Origin: Polyangiaceae bacterium
GTDB lineage: Bacteria; Myxococcota_A; Polyangia; Polyangiales; Polyangiaceae
DNA length: 35,056 bases
Reading direction: 5' to 3'
NCBI GenBank assembly: GCA_016933275.1
Contig: JAFGBI010000362.1
Span: 1 to 35,056 of the forward strand
Position 1 is the stretch's first letter. Every line of letters begins with the position of its first letter. Of this stretch, positions 1 through 6,967 are shown piece after piece. The translations under genes were made by a program, and so were the position numbers. The notes below the pieces were generated by a model. The model ran no database searches. It was not told the origin of the DNA and saw nothing but the letters and a program-made list of their open reading frames with translations.

Positions 1-369
<369 letters not shown>

Positions 370-387
370 GAAGCGCGAAATCCAGGT

Positions 388-1257
388 TCAAGTGAAGACG
401 ACCGTCTTGTTTCCATAGGCGATCACCCGATCGCCGAGGTGCGCTCGAACCGCGCGGGCCAAGACCAGCTTCTCCAGATCTCGCCCTTTTCGGATCAGGT
501 CATCGACCGTGTCCCGGTGGGAGCAACGAATGACGTCCTGCTCGATGATCGGACCCTCGTCCAGGTTGGCCGTGGCGTAATGCGCCGTCGCCCCGACGAG
601 CTTCACTCCGCGCTCGTACGCCTGATGGTAGGGCTTGCCGCCCACGAATGCCGGCAGAAAGGAGTGGTGGATGTTGATGACGCGATTCGGGTAGCGAGCC
701 ACGAACTCGCCGCCGAGAATCTGCATGTATCGCGCGAGCACCACGAGATCGATCCCCTCTTGTTCGAGGAGGTCGAGCTCGCGCCGTTCTTGCTCCGCCT
801 TCGTCTCCCTCACGATCGGGAAGAGCTCGAACCGGATCCCGTGGTGCCTCGCGAGCGGTTCGAGGTCGGGATGGTTGCTGACGATGAGGGGGATCTCGCA
901 GCGCAGCTCGCCGGACCCATACCGATAGAGCAGATCGTACAGGCAGTGGTCGTGCTTCGAGACGAAGATGGCGACGCGCTGGAGACGGCTCGCATACGCC
1001 ATGCGCACCTTCATGTCGAATCGAGTAGCCACCTCCGAGACGGCCCGCTCCAGAGTCCCGCGGTCGGTCAGGAGCTCGGAGAAGTCGACGCGCAGGCGCT
1101 GGAAGAACTGGCCGGCAGCCACGTCCGTGTGCTGATCCGAATCGAGGATGTTGGCGCCATGCCCGGCCAGGAGTTGGGCCAGGGCCGCCACGATGCCGCG
1201 CCGGTCAGGACAGGTTACGAGCAACGTGGCGAGGTTGGCCTCGGAAGGCGGATTCAT
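388..1257 (-). CDS. purU: Formyltetrahydrofolate deformylase
   Basis: PurU hydrolyses 10-formyltetrahydrofolate to formate and tetrahydrofolate in the cytosol, balancing the one-carbon pool and supplying formate for PurT-type purine synthesis. The 289-residue product is close to the usual length of about 280. An N-terminal ACT domain (about residues 10-85, starting LLVTCPDRRGIVAAL) is followed by a formyltransferase domain with the conserved region INIHHSFLPAF and the family signatures GATAHYAT and LDEGPIIEQDV. The ATG at 1257 is the natural start because the ACT domain begins within ten residues; no strong Shine-Dalgarno is visible. The gene stands alone, divergent from the histidine kinase at 1347, with repeat copy A just beyond its stop. 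Family assignment is secure. Confidence 0.95.
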   Translation of the reverse strand: MNPPSEANLATLLVTCPDRRGIVAALAQLLAGHGANILDSDQHTDVAAGQFFQRLRVDFSELLTDRGTLERAVSEVATRFDMKVRMAYASRLQRVAIFVSKHDHCLYDLLYRYGSGELRCEIPLIVSNHPDLEPLARHHGIRFELFPIVRETKAEQERRELDLLEQEGIDLVVLARYMQILGGEFVARYPNRVINIHHSFLPAFVGGKPYHQAYERGVKLVGATAHYATANLDEGPIIEQDVIRCSHRDTVDDLIRKGRDLEKLVLARAVRAHLGDRVIAYGNKTVVFT

Positions 1258-1346
1258 GCCGAGGATCTAGCAGCCCTCGGCGTGTTCGTCGCCATCCGGG
1301 TGGGACCAGTGATAGGCTGGACGCTGGCTCACGGCCGGCCGGTTCG

Positions 1347-2948
1347 ATGCTGCCAGCACCTGCTATCTCCTCGATCGCCGCGACCGTTGTCGCCTTCGCC
1401 CTCGGGATGTTGTCGCTCGTGCAAGGACGTCGGGATCAGGTGCGCACCACGTTCGGGCTCTTCTGCTTCGCGTGGGCCGCGCTGGCCATCGCCGTCACCC
1501 GCCTCCAGCTCCTGGACATGCAGATCCTCGAACCGTGCTGGGGTTCGGGGTACGCAGCCGAGGCGACCCGGGGCCCGATTCCCGTCGCTCCCCTCGCCCA
1601 ACGATGGGCGCACGTCCCCGCCACGTTCGCGTTTGTTGCCGGGTTCTTCGCGATGCTACACGTTCTGGCGCTCAGCGGCCGTGACGAGCGCCTCGATGAG
1701 CGAATCGGCCCGATTCGGCTCCGGCAGTACGTCATCATCTTCGCTGGATTGACGCTCGCCGGGGCGCTGCTGTCTCTGGGCACCAATCTTGTGGTCGTCG
1801 GGGCTACCTACCATCGGGTGTTCGGTGCTGCGGTCATCCTCGCCCCCACCGCGGTGCTGGTCCAGGTGCCCTACGGCCTGGCTGTCCTCGTTTGGATCGT
1901 ACTGCTCCGTCGTGCTCGGCGCGAGGTTCGCAGCGCTGCTGAACGGGCCTTCGTTCACCGGAGCCTGTTCGGGTTCTACGTGCTCCTTGGGGACGCTGCC
2001 GTGGGGACGGTGCTCCTGCCGTCGTTCGGGTTCCCCGTGTTCGGTGTCCTGCACGACGCGAGCCTCGTCATCGCCGTCTACCTTGGCTGGAACCTGATCC
2101 GTCATCGCGTTGGTCGTGCAGAGGAGCTCGCGCAGGAGCTCGAGCGACGGATATCGGAGCGCACCCATGACCTGAAGTTGGCACAGACGCGGCTCTTCCA
2201 GTCCGAGAAGCTCGCGTCGTTGGGCGCCCTCGTCGCCGGTGCGGCGGACCAGATGAACGCGCCGCTGGGGGCAGTTCGTGCCATGCACGACACCCGCTCG
2301 CGATCCGCGGGCCGCTTGATGCAGCGCGTGCAGGAGCTCCTCGGGGAAGTGGCCACGACCGACAAGACCCTGGTGCGATCCCGCGCCGTGTTGTTGCAGG
2401 GAGACCAGGTGATCCGCGACGGAATCGACAACATCGATCGCTTCGTGCAGCGGCTCCGCAGCTACGCCAAGCTCGACCACGCGAAGCCTCGGTTGGTGGA
2501 CGTCAACGCCGCCCTTGAAGACGCCTTGCTGCTGATGACGACCCGGCTCGGGCGCGTCCGAGTGGTTCGTCGTTACGGCGAAGTGCCTTCGATCACCTGT
2601 CTTGCCCGCCGAATCGATCAGGTGTTCTTCGCTGCGCTGAGCAACGCGATCGACGCGATCTCGGAGGTCGGCTCCGAAGAGGGCACGCTCGGCGTGACCA
2701 CCGAACACTCCGGAGATATGGTGGTGGTTCACATTTCCGACGACGGAGCCGGGATTTCGGGTGAAAACCTGCCACTGATCTTCGAGCCGGGGTTCACGAC
2801 CAAGGACGCTGGGCTCGGGCTCGGTCTGGCCCTCTGCAGCCAGATCGTCCACGAGCACGCTGGCGAAATCGCTGTCGAGAGCTGTCCCGGCGTCGGGACG
2901 GTCATCAAGATCGCGCTCCCCATCGAGGCCCGCCTCATCGTGCGGTGA
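1347..2948 (+). CDS. Membrane sensor histidine kinase homologue lacking the phosphoacceptor His
   Basis: The 533-residue protein has an N-terminal half with about six or seven hydrophobic segments (roughly residues 8-255), a linker helix (EELAQELERRISERTHDLKLAQTRL), a dimerisation region and a C-terminal HATPase_c domain. The ATPase domain looks intact: an N-box (LSNAIDAI), a G1 box (DDGAGIS), FEPGFTTK and a GLGLGLAL glycine lid. The dimerisation helix reads EKLASLGALVAGAADQMNAPLG, whereas the family pattern is EKLASLG-LVAG-AHE-NNPLG. Asp (codon 2247-2249, residue 301) therefore replaces the His that is normally phosphorylated, and Gln replaces the following Glu. It may be a pseudokinase, a partner in heterodimers, or an ATP-binding sensor with another output. 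It is convergent with the hydrogenase-linked response regulator. Start is the first in-frame ATG; no clear ribosome-binding site. Confidence 0.85.
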   Translation: MLPAPAISSIAATVVAFALGMLSLVQGRRDQVRTTFGLFCFAWAALAIAVTRLQLLDMQILEPCWGSGYAAEATRGPIPVAPLAQRWAHVPATFAFVAGFFAMLHVLALSGRDERLDERIGPIRLRQYVIIFAGLTLAGALLSLGTNLVVVGATYHRVFGAAVILAPTAVLVQVPYGLAVLVWIVLLRRARREVRSAAERAFVHRSLFGFYVLLGDAAVGTVLLPSFGFPVFGVLHDASLVIAVYLGWNLIRHRVGRAEELAQELERRISERTHDLKLAQTRLFQSEKLASLGALVAGAADQMNAPLGAVRAMHDTRSRSAGRLMQRVQELLGEVATTDKTLVRSRAVLLQGDQVIRDGIDNIDRFVQRLRSYAKLDHAKPRLVDVNAALEDALLLMTTRLGRVRVVRRYGEVPSITCLARRIDQVFFAALSNAIDAISEVGSEEGTLGVTTEHSGDMVVVHISDDGAGISGENLPLIFEPGFTTKDAGLGLGLALCSQIVHEHAGEIAVESCPGVGTVIKIALPIEARLIVR

Positions 2949-3056
2949 CCCATTGCTTCGAGGAATCGTCGCCTGGTGCGCAGAAGAAGGACCGGATGAA
3001 TTCCTCCGTGCCGCCTCGTCTCTCGTTCCCGGTGCGAGCGCAGCCACCAGGGTTTG

Positions 3057-3240
3057 AAGCAGCAATCAGCTCGATTGCTGCGTCAAATCAGCAGCTCAGA
3101 GCACCGAACCGGTAGCCGATCTCGCCAGAGGCACCGTCGCAGACGTACCCTCGCTCCAGGCAACCCCTGGCCAGGGTTGCCTGGTCAGGGTGACGTTTCC
3201 AGCGGCGCCGTTGCCGTTGGCGAGCTGGCCGGTGCTCCAG
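3057..3240 (-). repeat. Dispersed MITE-like repeat, copy B (short, diverged)
   Basis: Inverted copy of the repeat in the gap between the histidine kinase and the response regulator. Read left to right it starts AGCAGCAATCAGC..ATTGCTGCGTCAAATCA, then AGAGCACCGAACCGG, and ends GCCGTTGCCGTTGGC..GGTGCTC. It lacks the roughly 190-bp middle segment of copies A and D. The 19-bp arms of copies A, C and E are gone, but a different hairpin occupies the place: CCAGGCAACCC pairs with GGGTTGCCTGG around a 7-nt centre (about 3157-3185). Confidence 0.75.
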
Positions 3241-3266
3241 AGCGCCAATCACGATCCCGTCAGGTC

Positions 3267-3641
3267 TCAACCCAGCTTCTCGCGCAGCAACTTCAGGAGG
3301 TTCTCCGGCGACACGGGCTTCTGGAGGACACCGCTCAGCCCAAGGGCTCCGTAGTCGACGGACATGGAAAGGGAGTCGCCAACGGAGCTCAGCATGTACA
3401 CGGGAGCCCGGCAGCCGAGGAGTTTGAGCTCCTTGACGAAACTCGTGCCAGCGTCGACCTCCTCCATCATCAGATCCACCACCATGAGGTCGGGACTCGA
3501 TTGCTTGTAGGCCTTGAGCCCTTCCTCTGCCGTGGCCGCGCCGACGTACAGGTAGCCATTCGCCTCGAGGATGATCCTCAGCGAGTCGCGGATGTCCGGG
3601 TCGTCATCGACGCAGAGGATCACGTACTTACCGTCTTGCAT
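3267..3641 (-). CDS. Single-domain response regulator, last gene of the hox operon
   Basis: A stand-alone CheY-like receiver of 124 residues with no output domain. The key residues are all present: acidic pocket D12-D14 (CVDDD), phosphoacceptor D56 (VVDLMM), the Ser pair at 85-86 in place of the switch Thr/Ser, and K108 followed by Pro (LQKP). The ATG at 3641 has GGAG seven bases upstream. It lies 24 bp after the stop of the maturation protease on the same strand, so it is probably co-transcribed with the hydrogenase. Output must go through another protein, as with CheY, Spo0F or DivK. The soluble histidine kinase at 9352-10671 is a possible partner by position only. Confidence 0.9.
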   Translation of the reverse strand: MQDGKYVILCVDDDPDIRDSLRIILEANGYLYVGAATAEEGLKAYKQSSPDLMVVDLMMEEVDAGTSFVKELKLLGCRAPVYMLSSVGDSLSMSVDYGALGLSGVLQKPVSPENLLKLLREKLG

Positions 3642-3665
3642 GACACACTCCGAGCAGGGTCCGCG

Positions 3666-4187
3666 CTAGGCGGAATTGGGAAAGGGCGGCGCCGCAGCCT
3701 GGGCACGCTCGGCCAGCGCCGCGAGGTCGCTCCGGATCAGGATGGGGAGCAGGAACTGCTCCGCTGCTGCGAGGTTATCTGCCGCATCCGGCGAGAGGCG
3801 CTCTCCGAACTCGTCGAAATCGTACCCGCGGATCGCGAGCATGAACGCGCGCGGCGCGGAGTGGAACAGGTCCCGCGCCAGTCCGAGGATCTCGTCAGGA
3901 TCGACGCTGTGGGAGCTGAAGGAGAGACCCCGGCTGGGCACCACTTCGCTGACGGAGAAGGGCTCCCGACCCGAGATCGCGGCGTCGGCGAACACTACCA
4001 CATCGTGATGGCTGACCGCCTCTGCATCCTCGACCTGCAGCTGGTAGTCCGAGTCCACGGTGACTCCGGGGATCGCGGCCGCTTCAACCCGCGCAGCCAA
4101 CGCCGGGCCGAGCCCGTCATCGAGACGCCCGGGGTTACCGAACCCGATCACGAGGAACCTCGTCCCTGAGCCGTCACGCGGTGTCAC
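3666..4187 (-). CDS. hoxW: Hydrogenase large-subunit maturation endopeptidase
   Basis: This 173-residue protein belongs to the HybD/HycI/HoxW family. These proteases remove the C-terminal tail of a [NiFe]-hydrogenase large subunit after nickel insertion, allowing the active site to close. The signature GFGNPGRLDDGLG (residues 15-27) matches the family pattern GxGNxxxxDDG, and YQLQVEDAEAV fits the second metal-binding region. The start is GTG at 4187, with GAGG eight bases upstream. It begins 15 bp after the hoxH stop and is followed by the response regulator. HoxH here carries a 32-residue tail after DPCLSCATH, which is the expected substrate. The symbol is given because of its position directly after hoxH in a soluble-hydrogenase operon. 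Confidence 0.9.
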   Translation of the reverse strand: MTPRDGSGTRFLVIGFGNPGRLDDGLGPALAARVEAAAIPGVTVDSDYQLQVEDAEAVSHHDVVVFADAAISGREPFSVSEVVPSRGLSFSSHSVDPDEILGLARDLFHSAPRAFMLAIRGYDFDEFGERLSPDAADNLAAAEQFLLPILIRSDLAALAERAQAAAPPFPNSA

Positions 4188-4202
4188 GCGATCGCCTCTG
4201 CC

Positions 4203-5666
4203 TCAGCCCGCGACGCTCTCGGCCACGCCCTTGCAGCGCCGGCCTACGCGCTTTCCCTCGTGATCGAGCAACTCCACCACCAACGGCATCTGGCCCATCG
4301 CGTGCGTCGCGCAGCTGAGGCAAGGGTCGTAGGCGCGGATAGCAACCTCGACGTGATTGAGCAGGCCGTCGGTGATCTCCGCCACACCCTGCAGGTGCTG
4401 CTCGGCGACCTTCTGTACTGCCCGGTTCATCGGCTCGTTGTTGCTGGTGGTCGAGACGATGAGGTTGGCCATCACGACCTCGTCGCGATCATTGACGCGG
4501 TAGTGGTGGAACAGGGACCCGCGCGGCGCCTCGATGATGGCGATGCCCTCCTCGCGGCGCTCGCCCTGGACCACTAGATCGGTACCCTGGAGGTCCCTGT
4601 CGTTGAGCAGCTCCTGGAACTTCTCGGCCGCGTGGAGGAGCTCGATCATCCTGGCCCAATGGTAGGCCATCGTGATGTTGTTCGGTTTGCCGTTGGTGAC
4701 GGACATGAATTCCTGGCGCGCCCGCTCGGCTTCGGGGGTGTCGATCCGCTCGGCGACGTTGATGCGTGCCAGGGGCCCGACCCGATACCACCCACGCTCG
4801 GGACCGAGCGAGCGGATGAAGGGGAACTTCATGTAGGACCAGGGCCGGACCTCCTCGGCGATGTGGTCGATGTACTTCGCCGGGGGCATGTCGAAGATGC
4901 GGCCACCGTTCGCGTCGATGGCGCGAAGGTTGCCGTCGTACAGATCCATCGTCCCGTCGGCGGTGACCAAACCCGCGTGGTTCGAGTCGAAGGAGCCGAA
5001 ATCCTTGATCTTGGCGAGGTTCTCGACGGTGTAGTCCTTGGCAATTTTTAGCGCACCGCGAGCCCATGCCAGCTGCTGGTCGAGGTCCTTCAGGAAGCCA
5101 TCGCGTTCGGCGACGGATAGGTTCTTGTTGATGCCGCCTGGGATGGCGCCGGTGCCATGGATCTTCTTTCCTGCCGTCGCCTTGATGATCTCCTGACCGT
5201 ACTTGCGCATCATCACGCCCTGCACGGCGAGCTCCGGGAAGGCCGCCGCAACCGCGATGACGTGGCGCTTGCCCACATCGGCACCGAAGCCAAAGAGCAG
5301 ATCGGGGGATGCCAGGTGGAAGAAGTGCAGTGCGTGCGACTGATACGTTTGTCCGTAGTGCATCAGGCGCCGCATCTTCTCTGCGGTCGGGGTGAGGCGG
5401 TCGGCGCCCACGATGACGTCCATCGCCTTGGCGGCACATAGGTGGTGGCTGACCGGGCAGATGCCGCAGAGGCGCTGCACCAAGACCGGGACCTCCCAGT
5501 AGGGGCGGCCCTGGACGAACCGTTCGAAACCGCGAAACTCCACGATGTGCATTCGGGCCTGGGTCACCTTGCCCTGTTCGTCGAGGTGAATGGTCACCTT
5601 GCCGTGACCCTCGACGCGGGTCACTGGTTCGATGACGATGCGCTGGGTGCCGATTTGCGTAGTCAC
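4203..5666 (-). CDS. hoxH: NAD-reducing [NiFe] hydrogenase large subunit
   Basis: HoxH carries the Ni-Fe(CN)2CO site where H2 is split or formed. The N-terminal metal motif is RLCGICPVSHH (Cys 67 and 70 from the GTG start) and the C-terminal one is DPCLSCATH (Cys 449 and 452), so all four nickel ligands are present. A 32-residue tail follows the final His and should be cut off by HoxW. An in-frame ATG exists at 5687, overlapping the hoxY stop by one base, but it has no ribosome-binding site. GTG at 5666 has GGAGG (5674-5678) seven bases upstream and gives 487 residues, about the length of the Cupriavidus protein. I therefore chose GTG. The subunit pairs with HoxY and belongs to the group 3d bidirectional, soluble hydrogenases. 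Confidence 0.95.
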   Translation of the reverse strand: MTTQIGTQRIVIEPVTRVEGHGKVTIHLDEQGKVTQARMHIVEFRGFERFVQGRPYWEVPVLVQRLCGICPVSHHLCAAKAMDVIVGADRLTPTAEKMRRLMHYGQTYQSHALHFFHLASPDLLFGFGADVGKRHVIAVAAAFPELAVQGVMMRKYGQEIIKATAGKKIHGTGAIPGGINKNLSVAERDGFLKDLDQQLAWARGALKIAKDYTVENLAKIKDFGSFDSNHAGLVTADGTMDLYDGNLRAIDANGGRIFDMPPAKYIDHIAEEVRPWSYMKFPFIRSLGPERGWYRVGPLARINVAERIDTPEAERARQEFMSVTNGKPNNITMAYHWARMIELLHAAEKFQELLNDRDLQGTDLVVQGERREEGIAIIEAPRGSLFHHYRVNDRDEVVMANLIVSTTSNNEPMNRAVQKVAEQHLQGVAEITDGLLNHVEVAIRAYDPCLSCATHAMGQMPLVVELLDHEGKRVGRRCKGVAESVAG

Positions 5667-5673
5667 GCTCGAA

Positions 5674-5678
5674 CCTCC
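5674..5678 (-). promoter_or_regulatory. Ribosome-binding site deciding the hoxH start
   Basis: GGAGG on the minus strand, seven bases before GTG at 5666. It lies inside the frame opened by the upstream ATG at 5687, so it favours the GTG as the true hoxH start. Confidence 0.7.
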
Positions 5679-5686
5679 GAGTGCCA

Positions 5687-6232
5687 TCAGTCGTACTTGA
5701 GCAACGAGTAGGGGAGCGCCACCGGCTTGCCCGAGAGCAGCGCCACGAGCGTCTCCCAGATGGTGTCCGCCGAGGGCGGGCAGCCTGCCAGGTGGTAGTC
5801 GATCTTCACGACCTCGTGGCAGGGGTAGACCTTGTCCAAGAGGAGCGGGATCTCGACGTCATTGGGGATCACCTGGAGCGGATTATACACGGTGGGCCCG
5901 CGGAGGTACGCCTCCTCGAGGCATTCCTGGAGGGGGATCGGGTTGCGCAACGCCGGCACGCCACCGTTCTTGGCGCACTCTCCGACCGAGATCAGGATGT
6001 CACAGTTCTCGCGGAACGCCTTGAGCACATGGTAGTTCTCGTCGTTCGCGACACCGCCTTCGAGAAGCCCGATCGCGCAACGACCCGTGAAGCTCTTGAT
6101 GTCGTTGATCGGTGATTTGTCGAACTCGATCAGCTCGACGAGCTTGAGGATGCGGTCGTCGATATCGAGGATCGACATGTGGCAGCCGAAGCAGCCGCAC
6201 ATCGACGTCGTGGCAACTTTCGGTTTACTCAT
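5687..6232 (-). CDS. hoxY: NAD-reducing [NiFe] hydrogenase small subunit
   Basis: HoxY carries the proximal [4Fe-4S] cluster and passes electrons between HoxH and the diaphorase HoxFU. The cluster ligands are visible as CGCFGC (residues 12-17), GECAKNGG and LAGCPPS. There is no twin-arginine signal and no second cluster domain, as expected for the short cytoplasmic small subunits of soluble hydrogenases. At 181 residues it is slightly shorter than the Cupriavidus protein because the N-terminal extension is absent. The ATG at 6232 lies 33 bp after the hoxU stop with only a weak ribosome-binding site. Its conserved regions RCAIGLLEGG, ENCDILISVG and YPCHEVVKIDY are typical of HoxY. Confidence 0.95.
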   Translation of the reverse strand: MSKPKVATTSMCGCFGCHMSILDIDDRILKLVELIEFDKSPINDIKSFTGRCAIGLLEGGVANDENYHVLKAFRENCDILISVGECAKNGGVPALRNPIPLQECLEEAYLRGPTVYNPLQVIPNDVEIPLLLDKVYPCHEVVKIDYHLAGCPPSADTIWETLVALLSGKPVALPYSLLKYD

Positions 6233-6265
6233 GGCTTTGGCTCACTTCGCGGCGTCCCCTGCGCA

Positions 6266-6958
6266 TTAGATCTCGGACCCGATCTGCTTCTCGTCGAACT
6301 GGCGCTGGCCCACCGGGACGGCAAAGCCCACGCGTTTTTTCATCAGGCATCCCACGGGGCACACCGAGAGGGCCTTGTCGGTCGCGGCTGCCGAGGTTCC
6401 GGCGAGGCCAGCCTCGGCGTTTACCGCGATTCGCTTGTGCACGCCACGACCCACGAAGTCGAAGGCGTGCTTCCCGTCCACCTCGGTCGACGCCCGCACG
6501 CAACGCGCACAGAGGATGCAGCGATTGCGCTCGAGGATGATGTCCGGGTGCGAAGCGTCGATCTCCCGCTTGGGGAAGGTGTACGGGAAGCGCGGTGCCG
6601 CGATCCCCAGCCGGTAGGCCGTCGCCTGGAGCTCACAGTTACCGCTCTTCTCGCAGCTGGGGCAGACGTGGTTCCCCTCCACGAAGAGCATCTCGACGAG
6701 CGCCCGGCGCACGTTGACGAGCTCCGGGGTCTCGCTCTCGACGACGGCCCCTTCGGCGACGGGTTGGGTGCAGGCGGCCTGGGGGCGCCCGTTCACCTTG
6801 ACCGTGCAGACCCGGCAACTCCCCCACGGTTCGAGCTCCCGGTGGGCGCATAGATGTGGGATGTAGATCCCCGCCATGGCGGCGGCTTGCAGGATGGTCT
6901 GTCCCGCCTTCGCCGTGATCTCCTTGCCGTCGATCTTGAGCTTGACGCTGTCAGTCAT
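6266..6958 (-). CDS. hoxU: NAD-reducing hydrogenase diaphorase iron-sulphur subunit
   Basis: HoxU is homologous to the N-terminal part of complex I subunit NuoG and wires HoxF to HoxY. In order there is a [2Fe-2S] ferredoxin fold (Cys in HLC, SCRVC and AAC, about residues 36-65), a His/Cys [4Fe-4S] motif (NHVCPSCEKSGNC) and a further ferredoxin-like [4Fe-4S] motif (NRCILCARC). A later Cys lies in SVCPVGC. The length of 230 residues fits the family. The ATG at 6958 has a GAGGTGA ribosome-binding site about five bases upstream and starts nine bases after the hoxF stop, indicating one transcript. Confidence 0.95.
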   Translation of the reverse strand: MTDSVKLKIDGKEITAKAGQTILQAAAMAGIYIPHLCAHRELEPWGSCRVCTVKVNGRPQAACTQPVAEGAVVESETPELVNVRRALVEMLFVEGNHVCPSCEKSGNCELQATAYRLGIAAPRFPYTFPKREIDASHPDIILERNRCILCARCVRASTEVDGKHAFDFVGRGVHKRIAVNAEAGLAGTSAAATDKALSVCPVGCLMKKRVGFAVPVGQRQFDEKQIGSEI

Positions 6959-6967
6959 CGGGTCACC

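Noticed and set aside
439..1752. Long open frame opposite purU and into the histidine kinase
   Set aside because: It is antisense to purU, with an Arg/Glu/Ser-rich translation and no recognisable domain. High G+C content keeps such frames open by chance. The same applies to long antisense frames at 1656-3065, 9298-10689, 20045-20911, 29940-31481 and 32225-33244.
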